Shown: piece by piece, positions 8,845 through 17,931 of the stretch
How positions within the stretch are numbered: the first letter of the stretch is position 1
Layout of the letters: every line of letters starts with the position of its first letter
From: Bradyrhizobium sp. 170
Lineage (GTDB): Bacteria; Pseudomonadota; Alphaproteobacteria; Rhizobiales; Xanthobacteraceae
DNA length: 64,000 bases
Assembly: GCF_023101085.1 (NCBI RefSeq)
Contig: NZ_CP064703.1
Span: forward strand, 2,790,001 to 2,854,000
Reading direction: 5' to 3'
Position numbers and translations under genes: made by a program
The notes under the pieces: model-generated
What the model was told of the DNA's origin: nothing
The model's input: only the letters and a program-made list of their open reading frames with translations
Database searches by the model: none

Positions 8845-10759
8845 GTGCGCCGGGAGACCGGCAAGGAGTAGATGGTGCAAGTCCATCACGATGAAGGAGT
8901 AGCGAACCGCATCGACCCCGAGTCATGCGCAGATACCCGTGAGGGTATTGGCGAAGCGTTGACAGGGGAGCGCATAGGCCAGCCATTGAGCCGCGAAAGT
9001 ACCCTCATCCTGGGTGCCGACGTCGTTCCGGTGACGGAAGGCAACACGGATGGGCGCGATAACGCGAGCGCCCAGACGGCCCGGCGTGGTCTTAGACACC
9101 GGCATGTGCGCACGCTCTTTGCTCGGGAACCGGGAGATCTCATGGTCGGCCAGCGCCAGCATGCGTGCTGCACTGGTCCGCGTCGGGAAGGCGAGGAGCC
9201 ATAGCCGACGATGTACGATCATGAGAAGTCTGACCCCGCCATAGTAGCTGTGAAGCCGACGAACAAAGCCGGGCAACCGGCTGCGGAGTTAGTGGAGCCA
9301 AGGGCGGGGGCCGAGGGGAATGTGAGTCAGCAAAGCACGGGCCGGGCACAGTACCGGGGAACCGTGTCACAGGCGCTGGCGCGCATACGGCAAGCTGCAA
9401 GGCAAAGGAAGAAGGAGAAGTTCACCGCGCTCTTCCATCACGTCAGTATTGATCACCTCGCAGAGGCATTCTCTGAACTCAAGGAGAATGCTGCAGCTGG
9501 AGTGGACGGGCTGACATGTCGGGACTACGAGCAGCACCTTGAGCGCAATCTTGAGGACCTGCATGCTCGCGTCCATCGGGGAGCGTATCGGGCACTACCG
9601 TCGCGGCGGGTTTACATACCCAAGCCGGATGGTCGGCAACGCCCGATCGCGGTCGCCGCCCTTGAGGACAAGATCGTCCAGAGGGCCACGGCTGCGGTGC
9701 TGAGCGCGATCTACGAGGAAGACTTCCTCGGGTTCTCGTATGGGTTCCGACCCGGACGCAGCACGCACGATGCGATGGATGCGCTCATGGTCGGGATCAC
9801 CAGCACAAGGGTGAACTGGATACTGGACGCCGACATCCGCTCGTTCTTCGACACAGTGAGCCAGGAGTGGCTCATCAAGTTTGTGGAACATCGCGTCGGC
9901 GACCGACGCATCATCCGCCTGATCCAGAAATGGCTCAAGGCAGGCGTCCTGGAAGACGGGATCGTGACGGTCAGTGACAAGGGGACCGGGCAGGGATCGG
10001 TGATCTCACCGCTTCTGGCCAATCTCTACTTGCACTACGCTTTCGACCTCTGGGCCGAGCGCTGGCGACGGCGTGAGGCTGCGGGCAATATGATCATCGT
10101 GCGCTACGCCGACGACCTCATTGTTGGCTTTGAGCACGAGACCGACGCCCGTCGCTTCCTCGACGAGATGCGTAAGCGGTTACAGGAGTTTGCACTGTCG
10201 CTTCATTCGGAGAAGACCCGGCTGATCGAGTTTGGACGCTTCGCGGTGGAAAACCGCAAGCGGCGCGGGCTCGGCAAACCGGAGACCTTCACCTTCCTGG
10301 GCTTCACCTTTATCTGCAGCAAAACTCGTCGGGGCAAATTCCAAATCAAACGGAAGTCCCGGCGGGATCGCATGCAGGCAAAGTTGCAAGCCATCAAACA
10401 GGAACTGCGACGGCGCATGCATCAGCCGATTCCCCAGCAGGGAAGATGGTTGCAGCAGGTCGTCACCGGCTACTTCAACTACCACGCGGTGCCGACAAAC
10501 AGTTCGACACTGACCGCGTTCCTATTCCACGTCACCAATCTATGGCGGCGCACGCTACGGCAGCGGAGCCAGAAAGACTGGACGACCTGGGAGCGGATCA
10601 AGCGGTTGGCCGACGACTGGCTCCCGAAACCGCGAATCCTTCATCCGTGGCCAGCGAGTCGCTTCGCCGTTAGACACCCAAGGTGGGAGCCGTATGCCCG
10701 AATTGGGCCCGTACGGATCTGTGCGGGGGGCGCGAGGTAACTCGCGTCCCTACCGCGAA
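8845..10759 (+). mobile_element. Complete group II intron with its maturase ORF
   Basis: The 5' end is GTGCGCCGGGAG, matching the group II GUGYG start. The 34-nt domain V is at 10687-10720 (GAGCCGTATGCCC, loop GAAT, TGGGCCCGTACGGATCT). Domain VI follows at 10721-10757 as a stem with CGCGAG-GTAA-CTCGCG at its tip and an unpaired A near CCTACCGC as the candidate branch point. Both exon flanks match an uninterrupted intergenic repeat (6533-6630), which fixes the ends. The maturase ORF extends into domain V. Nothing looks broken, so the intron may be active. Confidence 0.88.
9211..10740 (+). CDS. ltrA: Group II intron reverse transcriptase/maturase
   Basis: A 509-residue intron-encoded protein that helps the intron splice and retrohome. 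Seen: RT region with IPKPDGRQRPIAVAALEDKI (RT1-2), FSYGFRPGRSTHDAM, WILDADIRSFFDTVSQEWL (RT3), GTGQGSVISPLLANLYLHYA (RT4), VRYADDLIVGF with the catalytic YADD (RT5) and FTFLGFTFI (RT7). A basic maturase (X) domain follows (about 390-480) with RRGKFQIKRKSRRDRM. I see no HNH endonuclease motif at the C-terminus, which instead runs through domain V. The ATG at 9211 is about 370 bp inside the intron, as expected for an ORF in domain IV. Confidence 0.92.
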   Translation: MYDHEKSDPAIVAVKPTNKAGQPAAELVEPRAGAEGNVSQQSTGRAQYRGTVSQALARIRQAARQRKKEKFTALFHHVSIDHLAEAFSELKENAAAGVDGLTCRDYEQHLERNLEDLHARVHRGAYRALPSRRVYIPKPDGRQRPIAVAALEDKIVQRATAAVLSAIYEEDFLGFSYGFRPGRSTHDAMDALMVGITSTRVNWILDADIRSFFDTVSQEWLIKFVEHRVGDRRIIRLIQKWLKAGVLEDGIVTVSDKGTGQGSVISPLLANLYLHYAFDLWAERWRRREAAGNMIIVRYADDLIVGFEHETDARRFLDEMRKRLQEFALSLHSEKTRLIEFGRFAVENRKRRGLGKPETFTFLGFTFICSKTRRGKFQIKRKSRRDRMQAKLQAIKQELRRRMHQPIPQQGRWLQQVVTGYFNYHAVPTNSSTLTAFLFHVTNLWRRTLRQRSQKDWTTWERIKRLADDWLPKPRILHPWPASRFAVRHPRWEPYARIGPVRICAGGAR

Positions 10760-10916
10760 AGTGGCCGACCGGCCGCCAAGACGACGCTTTTGACTCAAGG
10801 CCGACATGGCAGACTTACGCTGCCATTTTCACAAAGGCGCGCGCTCATTCTTGCCCCCGCCAATTTAGTGGGCCATGATCCGCACCTATACTGAATGCAA
10901 ATTTGAGGGGCATCCA

Positions 10917-11720
10917 ATGACAAAGGAGCTCGCGTACCACGACGAGGCCGCAGTTGGGTATGATCGCGCGTTTGCACATGTATCACGCCATTTTTTGCCG
11001 TTCCTCCTGAGTGCCGCGCGTGTTGCGTCTGGCATGAAGGTACTCGACATCGCAACGGGTACGGGACTGGCCGCGGCAGAATCCTTGCTCGTAGTCGGAC
11101 CAACGGGGCACGTCGTCGCGGCCGACGTATCGGAAGCCATGGTTGGACAGGCGCGGCAGCGCCTGAGCGCAGCGGCAAATGTCACCTTCGCGGTGGAGGA
11201 CGGCCAATCTCTCTCGTTTGCCGATAGCAGCTTCGATACTTTGACTTGCAGTCTCGGGCTAATGTTCTTCCCTGATCCCTCGCGCGGATTGTCGGAGTTC
11301 TTGCGTGTCCTTCGGCCGGGCGGACGCGCAGCAGCTTCCGTTGCCACGGTGCCGGAACGAACCTACAACGGCAGGATCAACATCGCTATTGCCAAGCACT
11401 TGCCAGCGATCAGCGAGGCAACGGCAAGGACGTTTTCATTGGGTGACTCCGTTCGACTGCGACAGTTGCTCGAGAAGGCCGGATTCCAAAATATCGAAAT
11501 AACGACGCAGGCGCACCGATTCAAAATGCCTTCTTTCGATGCCTACTTTGGCCCGTTTGAACGCGGCGGCGGCTCGACTGGACAAGCCTACCTGACACTC
11601 CCTCAATCGGTGCGCGATATTGTTCGCGAGGAAGTGCAACGCAATCTCGGAGGTACAGGCGGGCCCGTAGAAATCGAAGTTGAGTATCAGTTCGCAAGCG
11701 GCCAACGCCCTCTGACGTAG
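10917..11720 (+). CDS. SAM-dependent methyltransferase (class I, UbiE/Methyltransf_11 type)
   Basis: A 267-residue methyltransferase. Motif I is VLDIATGTGLAAAE (SAM-binding Gly loop, about residues 38-51), followed by VVAADVSEAMVGQAR (acidic residue of motif II), EDGQSLSFADSSFD and the post-motif LRPGGRAAASV. I chose ATG at 10917 because GAGGGG lies 6 nt upstream; an in-frame start at 10875 lacks a ribosome site. Substrate unknown. It stands alone between the group II intron/repeat and another copy of the dispersed repeat, and shares no operon with its neighbours. Confidence 0.85.
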   Translation: MTKELAYHDEAAVGYDRAFAHVSRHFLPFLLSAARVASGMKVLDIATGTGLAAAESLLVVGPTGHVVAADVSEAMVGQARQRLSAAANVTFAVEDGQSLSFADSSFDTLTCSLGLMFFPDPSRGLSEFLRVLRPGGRAAASVATVPERTYNGRINIAIAKHLPAISEATARTFSLGDSVRLRQLLEKAGFQNIEITTQAHRFKMPSFDAYFGPFERGGGSTGQAYLTLPQSVRDIVREEVQRNLGGTGGPVEIEVEYQFASGQRPLT

Positions 11721-11733
11721 TGTCTCCTGTTGT

Positions 11734-11830
11734 GCACCTTTGAGACATGCCGGCGGACACTGAGAATGTCTGTTCATCGGGGTAGACCGGAAGTCATCGG
11801 CGCACAGCCAGAACGACGCGATTGACCCAT
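11734..11830. repeat. Dispersed intergenic repeat, copy 4
   Basis: It has CACCTTTGAGACATGCC, GTCTGTTCATCGGGGTAGAC, CGGAAGT and the terminal CGACGCGATTGACCC, in the same order as the other copies. It lies between the methyltransferase stop and the convergent truncated winged-helix gene. Confidence 0.8.
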
Positions 11831-11838
11831 CTCCGACC

Positions 11839-12636
11839 TCAGCCCTCTGGCACCCCGGCTATGAGCACGATAAGTTGGGCATCTAGCGCGTTGGCGAGCC
11901 TCGATACGACTTCGTCCTGCATATCAAATAAGTCAGCAATGGGCTTGTCAAAGCGCTCGGCCCAAAGGTGACTGCCGGTTTCGGCGTCGACCAATTGCAC
12001 GTTCACCCGGAGGCGGTTGCCACCACGTTGCACTGAGCCTTCGAGCACATAGCGAACGTTCAACTCACGTCCCAGCTTCTTTACGTCCACGGGTCTGCCC
12101 TTGAAGGTGAACGCGGTGTTGCGCGCAATCACGAACGCGCCATTGATGCGCGACAAGTCCGTAATTAGGCTTTCGGTCACGCCATCAACGAAAAAGTCTT
12201 GCTCGGGATCGCCGCCGATATTCGCGAACGGCAGCACCACGATGGAAAGGCGAGGCCCTGAAAGCGGGCTAGGCGCCGAGTCGCCGTTCTGCGCCGCCGA
12301 GCCAACCGGCTCAATTGCGGGCCTGTGCGCTTCCTGCACTGTACCAACGAAGCGGAAACCTTTGCGCGGCAATGTTTTGATTAAACGCTGCTTCTCGCCC
12401 GTGTCGCCAATTGCGCTGCGAGCGGCATTTAGGCGGGTCGTCAGCGCAGCATCTGAGACGATGCGTCCGTTCCAAACGGCGTTGATGAGGTCGTCTCTGC
12501 TTACCACGCGCTCCCTGTTGCGGATCAGGTATTCGAGCAGGTCAAAAACTTGCGGTGTGATCGACACCGCATCCGCCCCCCGATGCAGTTCGCGCCGTTC
12601 CGTATCAAATGTGTAATCCTCGAAGAGATAACGCAA
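11839..12636 (-). pseudogene. Winged-helix TolB regulator, copy 2, with the TPR region deleted
   Basis: 265 residues against about 520 in copy 1. The winged helix and TolB-like segment are intact and close to copy 1 (PQVFDLLEYLIRNRERVVSR, YVLEGSVQRGGNRLRVNVQL). After VVSRLANALDAQLI the protein jumps straight to LIAGVPEG, the last residues of copy 1 (LAGVPEG). About 255 residues, all the TPRs, are missing by an in-frame internal deletion. It starts at TTG 12636 with GAGAGGG upstream, as in copy 1. It could still make a DNA-binding protein without its sensor half, so it may be functional; I call it a pseudogene because it is truncated. Confidence 0.75.
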
Positions 12637-12686
12637 GCTGCCATTCCCTCTCGGGGTCCACTCTGAAGCCCCTGGAGCACAAAGAA

Positions 12687-12725
12687 TAAGCTGCCGGTAA
12701 GGGAAATGTAAGCCACCAGTTAAGC
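12687..12725 (+). promoter_or_regulatory. TAAGC direct-repeat array, copy 2 (putative operator)
   Basis: TAAGC 12687, TAAGG 12698, TAAGC 12709 and TAAGC 12721: spacing 11, 11, 12 bp, identical to copies 1 and 3. It lies 51 bp from the TTG of the truncated winged-helix gene and 62 bp from the DUF1127 ATG at 12787. Confidence 0.75.
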
Positions 12726-12786
12726 GCGCCAGCGCATCTTGCGGCAACTTGGCCCGGTGAACAGTCCAGACAGGACACACACCGCA

Positions 12787-13044
12787 ATGAGCACGATCCA
12801 AGGGACCACCGAGCTGGGACCGACAACCGCAAAGCGACAGGTCTACAGTCCTCTCGAAACGTATTGGAATGCATTTCAGGAGTGGCGCAAGCGCCGGAGG
12901 CTGCAAACCGAATTGTGCCGCCTGACGGACAGCGAGCTTATGGACATTGGTATCACGCGCGGTGAGATCGACTACGTCGCCTCGAGCCACTCAATCTCAC
13001 CCGATCCCCTCCGTTGGATGTCTGATATCGGCACCCTAAGATGA
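12787..13044 (+). CDS. DUF1127 (YjiS-like) small protein, copy 2
   Basis: 85 residues; DUF1127 core YWNAFQEWRKRRRLQTELCR, then LTDSELMDIGITRGEIDYVA at about 23-63. The N-terminus (MSTIQGTTELGPTTAKRQVY) closely follows copy 1 (MSTIHGTSEFRPATARRQYY). ATG at 12787 was chosen over an upstream in-frame start at 12739 because it aligns with copy 1 and keeps the 62-bp distance to the operator array. It is divergent from the truncated winged-helix gene, so the small gene has been kept although the regulator lost its TPRs. Confidence 0.85.
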   Translation: MSTIQGTTELGPTTAKRQVYSPLETYWNAFQEWRKRRRLQTELCRLTDSELMDIGITRGEIDYVASSHSISPDPLRWMSDIGTLR

Positions 13045-13162
13045 CCGCCATAGGCACGCCGGGTTGCCGCTTTCCATTTTACGCCTCAGCGCTTGTGAGC
13101 TAAGTTCCGACGGTCATCACGAGCCGTGCGTACCTTATTCGTCCGCAAGCAGAGAGCTGGAC

Positions 13163-14536
13163 ATGCAGCCGATGAACGACATCTCTTTCGAGACAGCTCT
13201 GGGCGAGCGCGTCGAGGACATGCTCGACGCCTGCACGCGGTGCGGCAAATGTGTCGAGGTCTGTCCGAGCGTGAAACCTGCCGGCATCGCGGCCGCAAGT
13301 TCCGACGACATCATCAGCGGTGTGCTTGACATCGTGCGCAGCGGCGATGGCCCAGAGGCGTCGCGCAAATGGGCAGCGTCCTGCATGCGAAGCGGCGAGT
13401 GCATCAAGGCGTGCGACTACGGTGTCAATCCGCGCTTCCTGCTTGCCATGGCACGCCTCGCTATGGCGAAGGCCGATAGCGAGCTGCCCGACCGGCGGAG
13501 CCTGGGCGTGGAAAGGTACCGCGATCTCAGTCGCGATGTGATGGTGCTCTCGCGTTTGCAGCTCGATGGCGAGGTGCTGGAGCGGCTCGGCCAGAAATCA
13601 GCGTCAGTGTCGACACCCGTCGAGGCGCCCGACTTCGTGTTTTACACCGGCTGCAATGTGCTCAAGACGCCGCACATCGCGTTGCTTGCCCTCGATATCA
13701 TGGATGCGCTCGGCATCACGTACCAGGTGATGGGCGGGCCAAGCCATTGTTGCGGCATCACGCAGCTAGGCCCCGGCGACATTGAGATGTCTGGACGTAT
13801 GGGCTCGAACACGATGGAGAAGTTGTCGCACTCCAAGTCCGGCCAGGTGATCGCCTGGTGTCCTAGCTGCTACGTCCAGTTCACAGAATTGACACTGCCG
13901 ACGATTGAACGACAGCGCGGCTCGCGGCCGTTCGAGATGACGCCGTTCATGCAATTTCTCGACGGCCGGCTTGCTCAGTTGAAGCCGCACTTGCAGCGAC
14001 GGGTTGAAATGCGGGTCGCGCTGCACCGACATCCCGGCGTAGCAGGCGTCATGGAAGCCGCTGCTGAAATCTTGGGTGCAATCCCCGGCGTTGAACTCGT
14101 TGACCTCAAGCAGCCAGCAGTCGGCTTGCAGAGCGTCAATGTCGGCGTGCTTCCCGCGTTCAAACGCGAGTTGCAGCTTAACGAGCTCCAAGCGGCGTGC
14201 GACGCGGGCGTTGATGCACTGGTTGCGGTCTATCATTCCGATCATCGCGAACTGTGCGCTCACGAACGCGACTGGCCATTCCGTATAATTAACATCCTCG
14301 AAGTGGTCGGCGAGAGTATGGGGCTCCATCAGCACGATCGTTACAAGCAGCTCAAGATCATGCAGGATGCTGACCAGATCGTGTCCGAATGCAGCGACCT
14401 GATCGCGCAGCATGCGCTGGACGTCGGAAAGGCTCGCGACGTCGTTGTTAAAGCGATGCTCGGCGACCAACCTCTTCCCCTGAATCGTGGGTCACGCCCG
14501 GTGGAGCAAGGCGCGAGCGACGTGGCGTCGGCGTAG
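13163..14536 (+). CDS. (Fe-S)-binding protein with CCG domain (HdrB/GlpC/LutA-like)
   Basis: 457 residues. The N-terminal ferredoxin-like part has CTRCGKCVEVCP (complete 4Fe-4S motif) and a second, altered motif CMRSGECIKAC in which a Ser-Gly replaces the usual Cys-Gly. A CCG domain follows: TGCNVLKTPH, GGPSHCCGITQLG and AWCPSCYVQF, giving the C..CC..C..C pattern. The second half lacks the Cys pattern (LHRHPGVAGVMEAAA). Such proteins are electron-transfer subunits of heterodisulfide-reductase-like or hydroxyacid-oxidising complexes; no catalytic partner is encoded nearby. ATG at 13163 follows GAGAG; an upstream TTG at 13064 is less likely. Function beyond electron transfer unknown. Confidence 0.8.
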   Translation: MQPMNDISFETALGERVEDMLDACTRCGKCVEVCPSVKPAGIAAASSDDIISGVLDIVRSGDGPEASRKWAASCMRSGECIKACDYGVNPRFLLAMARLAMAKADSELPDRRSLGVERYRDLSRDVMVLSRLQLDGEVLERLGQKSASVSTPVEAPDFVFYTGCNVLKTPHIALLALDIMDALGITYQVMGGPSHCCGITQLGPGDIEMSGRMGSNTMEKLSHSKSGQVIAWCPSCYVQFTELTLPTIERQRGSRPFEMTPFMQFLDGRLAQLKPHLQRRVEMRVALHRHPGVAGVMEAAAEILGAIPGVELVDLKQPAVGLQSVNVGVLPAFKRELQLNELQAACDAGVDALVAVYHSDHRELCAHERDWPFRIINILEVVGESMGLHQHDRYKQLKIMQDADQIVSECSDLIAQHALDVGKARDVVVKAMLGDQPLPLNRGSRPVEQGASDVASA

Positions 14537-14552
14537 CTGCCTGACGTGGCAC

Positions 14553-14650
14553 ATCGCGTCATTTCGCTGCAATGCGTAATTTGGTCGCCATCCGGGCATA
14601 GCGAACATGGCCGGGCTTGCTGGAGGCCCGACCCCGTCGCGAATGACCCT
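14553..14650. repeat. Second intergenic repeat family, copy A
   Basis: Contains GGCACATCGCGTCATTTCGC, CATCCGGGCATAGCGAACAT and CCCGTCGCGAATGACCC. Parts recur at 23833-23895 (first and middle blocks) and at 25065-25125 (GGCATAGCGGACATGG...GGTCGCGATTGACCC). It shares only its GCGA(A/T)TGACCC end with the main family. An IS1182 element starts immediately after this end. Confidence 0.65.
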
Positions 14651-14721
14651 GGCTGTGTGAAAACGCTGCGCTTGATGTGATTCGCGCGATATGATTCCCG
14701 CACGATTTGCGGGGGGCTCGG

Positions 14722-16159
14722 ATGAAGCGCTTCGTTGAGGGTGCGGATCGTGGGCAGAGCACGCTGTTTCCTGAATGCGTGGAGGACTGGATCGACGCGG
14801 ATAATCCAGTTCGCGTCATCGACGTCCTCGTCGACGACCTCGATCTGGCCGGACTCGGGTTTGGCGGGGTAGATCCCGAGTCAACCGGCCGGCCGTCGTA
14901 CCATCCCTCGATTCTCCTCAAGCTTTACATTTACGGCTATCTAAACCGGGTTCAGTCCAGCCGGCGGCTGGAACGAGAGGCCGGGCGCAATGTCGAGGTG
15001 ATGTGGCTGCTGGGTCGGCTCGCTCCCGATCACAAAACGATTGCGGACTTCCGCAAGGATAACGGCCTGGCACTACGCAAGGTATGTGCGCGCTTCGTCG
15101 AACTTTGTCGTCAGATGGGTCTTCTCACGACGGCGAGCGTCGCCATCGATGGCAGCAAGTTCAAGGCTGTGAACAACCGCGACAAGAACTTCACGCGGGC
15201 GAAGGTGGAACGGCGGCGTGCCCAGCTGGAGGAGAGCGTCGCGCGCTATCTGAGCCAACTTGACACGGCCGACCGGCAGGAGCCGACGGAGGCGCTGGCC
15301 GCGAAGGTAACAAGGCTTACCAAGAAGCTGGCGAAGCTGAAGGAGGAAATGGGCAAGCTTACCGTTTACGAAAAGCAGATGCTCGCTTCGCCTGACCAGC
15401 AAATCTCCTTGACCGATCCCGACAGCCGTTCGATGGCGACGAGCGGCCGCGGTTCCGGCGTCGTCGGCTACAACGTGCAGGTCGCCGTCGATACCGAGCA
15501 TCATCTGATTGTGGCGCATGAGGTAACGAACAGCGGCTCAGATCGGGCGCAACTTGCCAATGGCCAAGCAGGCGAAGGGGGTTCTCAAGACCGAGACGCT
15601 CGAGGCCGTGGCCGATCGCGGCTACTTCAGCAGCACGGAGATCCTCGCGTGCCACGAGGCCGGCATCACGGTAACTCTGCCCAAGCCGCAGACGTCGGGC
15701 GCCAAATCGGAGGGGCGCTTCGGTAAGCAGGACTTTGCGTATTTGCCAGAGGAGGACGCCTATCGCTGTCCAGCTGGGGAGCGATTGCCGTATCGCTATA
15801 CGAACGAAGAAGACGGCAAGATGCTACGGCGTTACTGGACCACAGCCTGTCAAAATTGTTCGCTCAAATCGCAATGCACGACCGGGCCAGAGCGGCGGAT
15901 TACGCGATGGGAGCATGAGCATCTGCTCGAGGCTGTGCAGCAGCGCCTCGATGCAAACCCACAAGCCATGCGCCAGCGTCGCGAGACGGTCGAGCATCCG
16001 TTCGGCACGATGAAAGCCCGCATGGGGGCGACACACTTCCTCACCAAAACGCTCCCAAAGGTAGCCGCCGAGATGGCTCTCTCGGTCCTGGCCTATAATC
16101 TGACACGGGTCATGAACATCGTCGGGACCAAGCCGCTGATGGCTGCGATCGCGGCCTGA
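14722..16159 (+). pseudogene. IS1182-family transposase, frameshifted
   Basis: About 480 residues once the frame is repaired. DUF772-type N-terminus (PSYHPSILLKLYIYGYLNRV, then LAPDHKTIADFRKDN) and DDE domain (SVAIDGSKFKAVNNRDKNFT, VADRGYFSS, ETVEHPFGTMKARMG). The intact copy at 19140 reads AQLANMAKQAKAVL where this copy reads AQLANGQAGEGG: GCCAATATGG has become GCCAATGG, a 2-bp loss near 15562 that moves the C-terminal third (from about 15560) into another frame. Apart from that it is nearly identical to the second copy, so the damage looks recent. Confidence 0.88.
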
Positions 16160-16186
16160 GACCGAGCCGGTCCTGGCTTCTCACCG

Positions 16187-16208
16187 ACTCCCTCGGAAGG
16201 GAGTTTTT
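16187..16208 (+). terminator. Rho-independent terminator inside the IS1182 right end
   Basis: Perfect 7-bp stem ACTCCCT-CGGA-AGGGAGT followed directly by TTTT. It lies 28 bp after the transposase stop and overlaps the right inverted repeat. Confidence 0.7.
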
Positions 16209-16383
16209 ACACGGCCAAGACCCTGAGCGGACATTCGCACATCCCCTGACGGGGCGATGTCTCCGCTACGGTAGGCCGTTAGCATGCCAGCGGGACAAGA
16301 CCACGTCAAACCAACTTGATTTGCTTTGCAAACGCGCCGTTCCCGGGCGATTTGGCGTCGTCTCAACGAACGAGGGGGTATTC

Positions 16384-17589
16384 ATGGCCAATCCTACACC
16401 GACGAATGCCGCTGATGACACCGATCCGGAGCGGGTGGCTCCGGATATCACGAACACTACACCGGAAAACCAGGCGCCGACCTTCCGCAACCAGGACCAG
16501 GTCTGGCCGCACCGCGTCATCCGGCGCGGCGACGCAGTGCGGCCACTGCCACCGCACGCCCGTTCGCTCGCGGACCTGACGTTCGAGGTGGGCGGGGTGT
16601 GCGTCGGCCTCAGCGACTACATGGCCCGCCGCCGCACGGCCGGGCTGCTGATCCTCAAGCGCGGCGAGATTGCGCTGGAACGTTACGGCATGGGCAACGG
16701 CCCGGAGAGCCGGTGGGCCAGCATGTCGACCGCGAAGTCGATCACCGCGACGCTCGTCGGGGCTGCGCTCCACGATGGCGCGATCGGCAGCCTTGACGAT
16801 CGCTGCGAGCAATACCTGCCGCGGATGCGCGGCTCGGCTTACGAGGGCGTCACGATTCGTAATCTCCTGCGGATGTGCTCCGGTGTGGCCTGGCGCGAGG
16901 AAAACGATGCAGACGGACGCTCAGAGGACTATCGCCTCGGCAAGGCCATGGTGAGCCGACGGCCAGGCTCCGTCCTGGACCTGCTATGCAAACTGCCGCG
17001 CGCTCATCCGCAGGGCGTCGTCTTCAACTACTCGACCGGCGAGAGCTGCCTGATTGGCGCGCTGGTCGCGGCCGCTACGGGCCAGCCCCTGGCCGACTAC
17101 TGCGCTGAGACGATCTGGGGACCTGCCGGCATGGAGGCAGACGGGCACTGGCAACTCGAGTCCGAGGGCGGCCTGGAACTGGGCGGGCTTGGCGTCAGCG
17201 CGCGCCTGCGCGACTTCGGCCGCTTTGGTCAACTGGTGCTGGAGGACGGCGAAGCGTTCAACGGCCGACGCGTCCTGCCGCCCGGCTGGCGCGATCTCGC
17301 CGGACAGCCCGACAGCGCGCCCACTGGCTTCGGTCAGCTGATGCCTGGTTTGCCGGCGGGATATGGCTACCACTGGTGGGTGGCGCCGCACTTGCCGGGA
17401 GGCGTCAACAACGGCGCCTTTTCGGCGAATGGCGCCTACGGCCAGATCATCTTCGTCAATCCGGCCGAGCAGGTGGTCATCGCCATCTTGAGCGCGTGGC
17501 GTCAGTCTCAGGACAACGACGCCGCGGTCGAAATCGTCGCTATGATCAGAGCTGCGGTGCGCGCGCTGCGAACGGAGCCAGCGTCGTAG
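16384..17589 (+). CDS. Serine hydrolase, class C beta-lactamase-like (NylB/EstB type)
   Basis: 401 residues. The SxxK nucleophile motif is in ASMSTAKSITATLVG (about residue 120), the second motif in FNYSTGESCLIGA (Tyr of the YxN/YSx position), and GYHWWVAPHLPGG plus NGAYGQIIFVNP stand near the C-terminus. This layout is that of the 6-aminohexanoate-dimer hydrolase/esterase branch of the beta-lactamase superfamily rather than a true beta-lactamase. No signal peptide is visible, so it is probably cytoplasmic. ATG at 16384 follows GAGGGGG. It stands alone, between an IS1182 element and a dispersed repeat. Natural substrate unknown. Confidence 0.85.
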   Translation: MANPTPTNAADDTDPERVAPDITNTTPENQAPTFRNQDQVWPHRVIRRGDAVRPLPPHARSLADLTFEVGGVCVGLSDYMARRRTAGLLILKRGEIALERYGMGNGPESRWASMSTAKSITATLVGAALHDGAIGSLDDRCEQYLPRMRGSAYEGVTIRNLLRMCSGVAWREENDADGRSEDYRLGKAMVSRRPGSVLDLLCKLPRAHPQGVVFNYSTGESCLIGALVAAATGQPLADYCAETIWGPAGMEADGHWQLESEGGLELGGLGVSARLRDFGRFGQLVLEDGEAFNGRRVLPPGWRDLAGQPDSAPTGFGQLMPGLPAGYGYHWWVAPHLPGGVNNGAFSANGAYGQIIFVNPAEQVVIAILSAWRQSQDNDAAVEIVAMIRAAVRALRTEPAS

Positions 17590-17742
17590 GCCCCGGCGCG
17601 GCGACATCCCTCGCCACTCTAGCCGACGGTGGAAACATCACCCCGCGGCGCCGGACCATGGGGAGTCGACCATGGTGGACAAGCAGACAATAAGAGCCGC
17701 CTATAGGCTGCGCTGCACGACGCTATTGGCCGATGTCCGGAT

Positions 17743-17845
17743 GGCACCTTTGAGACATGGCTGACGGGCTCCTGGATTGTCCGGTTGTTAGGGAAGATCG
17801 GAAGTGACCGGCGCACCGTCAAGGCGACGCGAATGACCCATCTCG
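17743..17845. repeat. Dispersed intergenic repeat, copy 5 (diverged)
   Basis: CACCTTTGAGACATGG, ATTGTCCGGTTGTTAGGGAA, ATCGGAAGTGACC and GGCGACGCGAATGACCC, in the usual order but more diverged in the middle. The rest of the gap 17590-17931 holds no gene that I recognise; a ribosome site AAGGAG precedes the next gene. Confidence 0.7.
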
Positions 17846-17931
17846 GAAGTCGGGCGGCCAAGTTTGCTGCGCTGTGATAAAGTCACTTCCGGTAAGCTGG
17901 CCTCACCGGCTCCAAAGGAGATATGTCCATC

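Larger units (their letters stand above)
8786..10797. repeat. Dispersed intergenic repeat, copy 3, split by a group II intron
   Basis: The left part (8786-8844) ends GGGGTAGACCGGA and the right part (10760-10797) begins AGTGGCCGACCGGCC. Joined, they reproduce the repeat at 6533-6630. The intervening 1915 bp is the intron, so the exon junction can be read directly. Confidence 0.8.
14651..16216 (+). mobile_element. IS1182-family insertion sequence, copy 1
   Basis: The left end GGCTGTGTGAAAACG (14651) and right end GTTTTTACACGGCC (up to 16216) are imperfect inverted repeats. GACCCT precedes the left end and occurs again 2 bp beyond the right end (16219), possibly a target duplication. The transposase frame is broken (see next entry). 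A terminator-like hairpin sits just inside the right end. Confidence 0.75.

Noticed and set aside
16201..16260. A third IS end or target duplication beyond the IS1182 right end
   Set aside because: GACCCT repeats near both ends of copy 1, but the spacing to the right end (2 bp) is not exact, so I report it only as possible.
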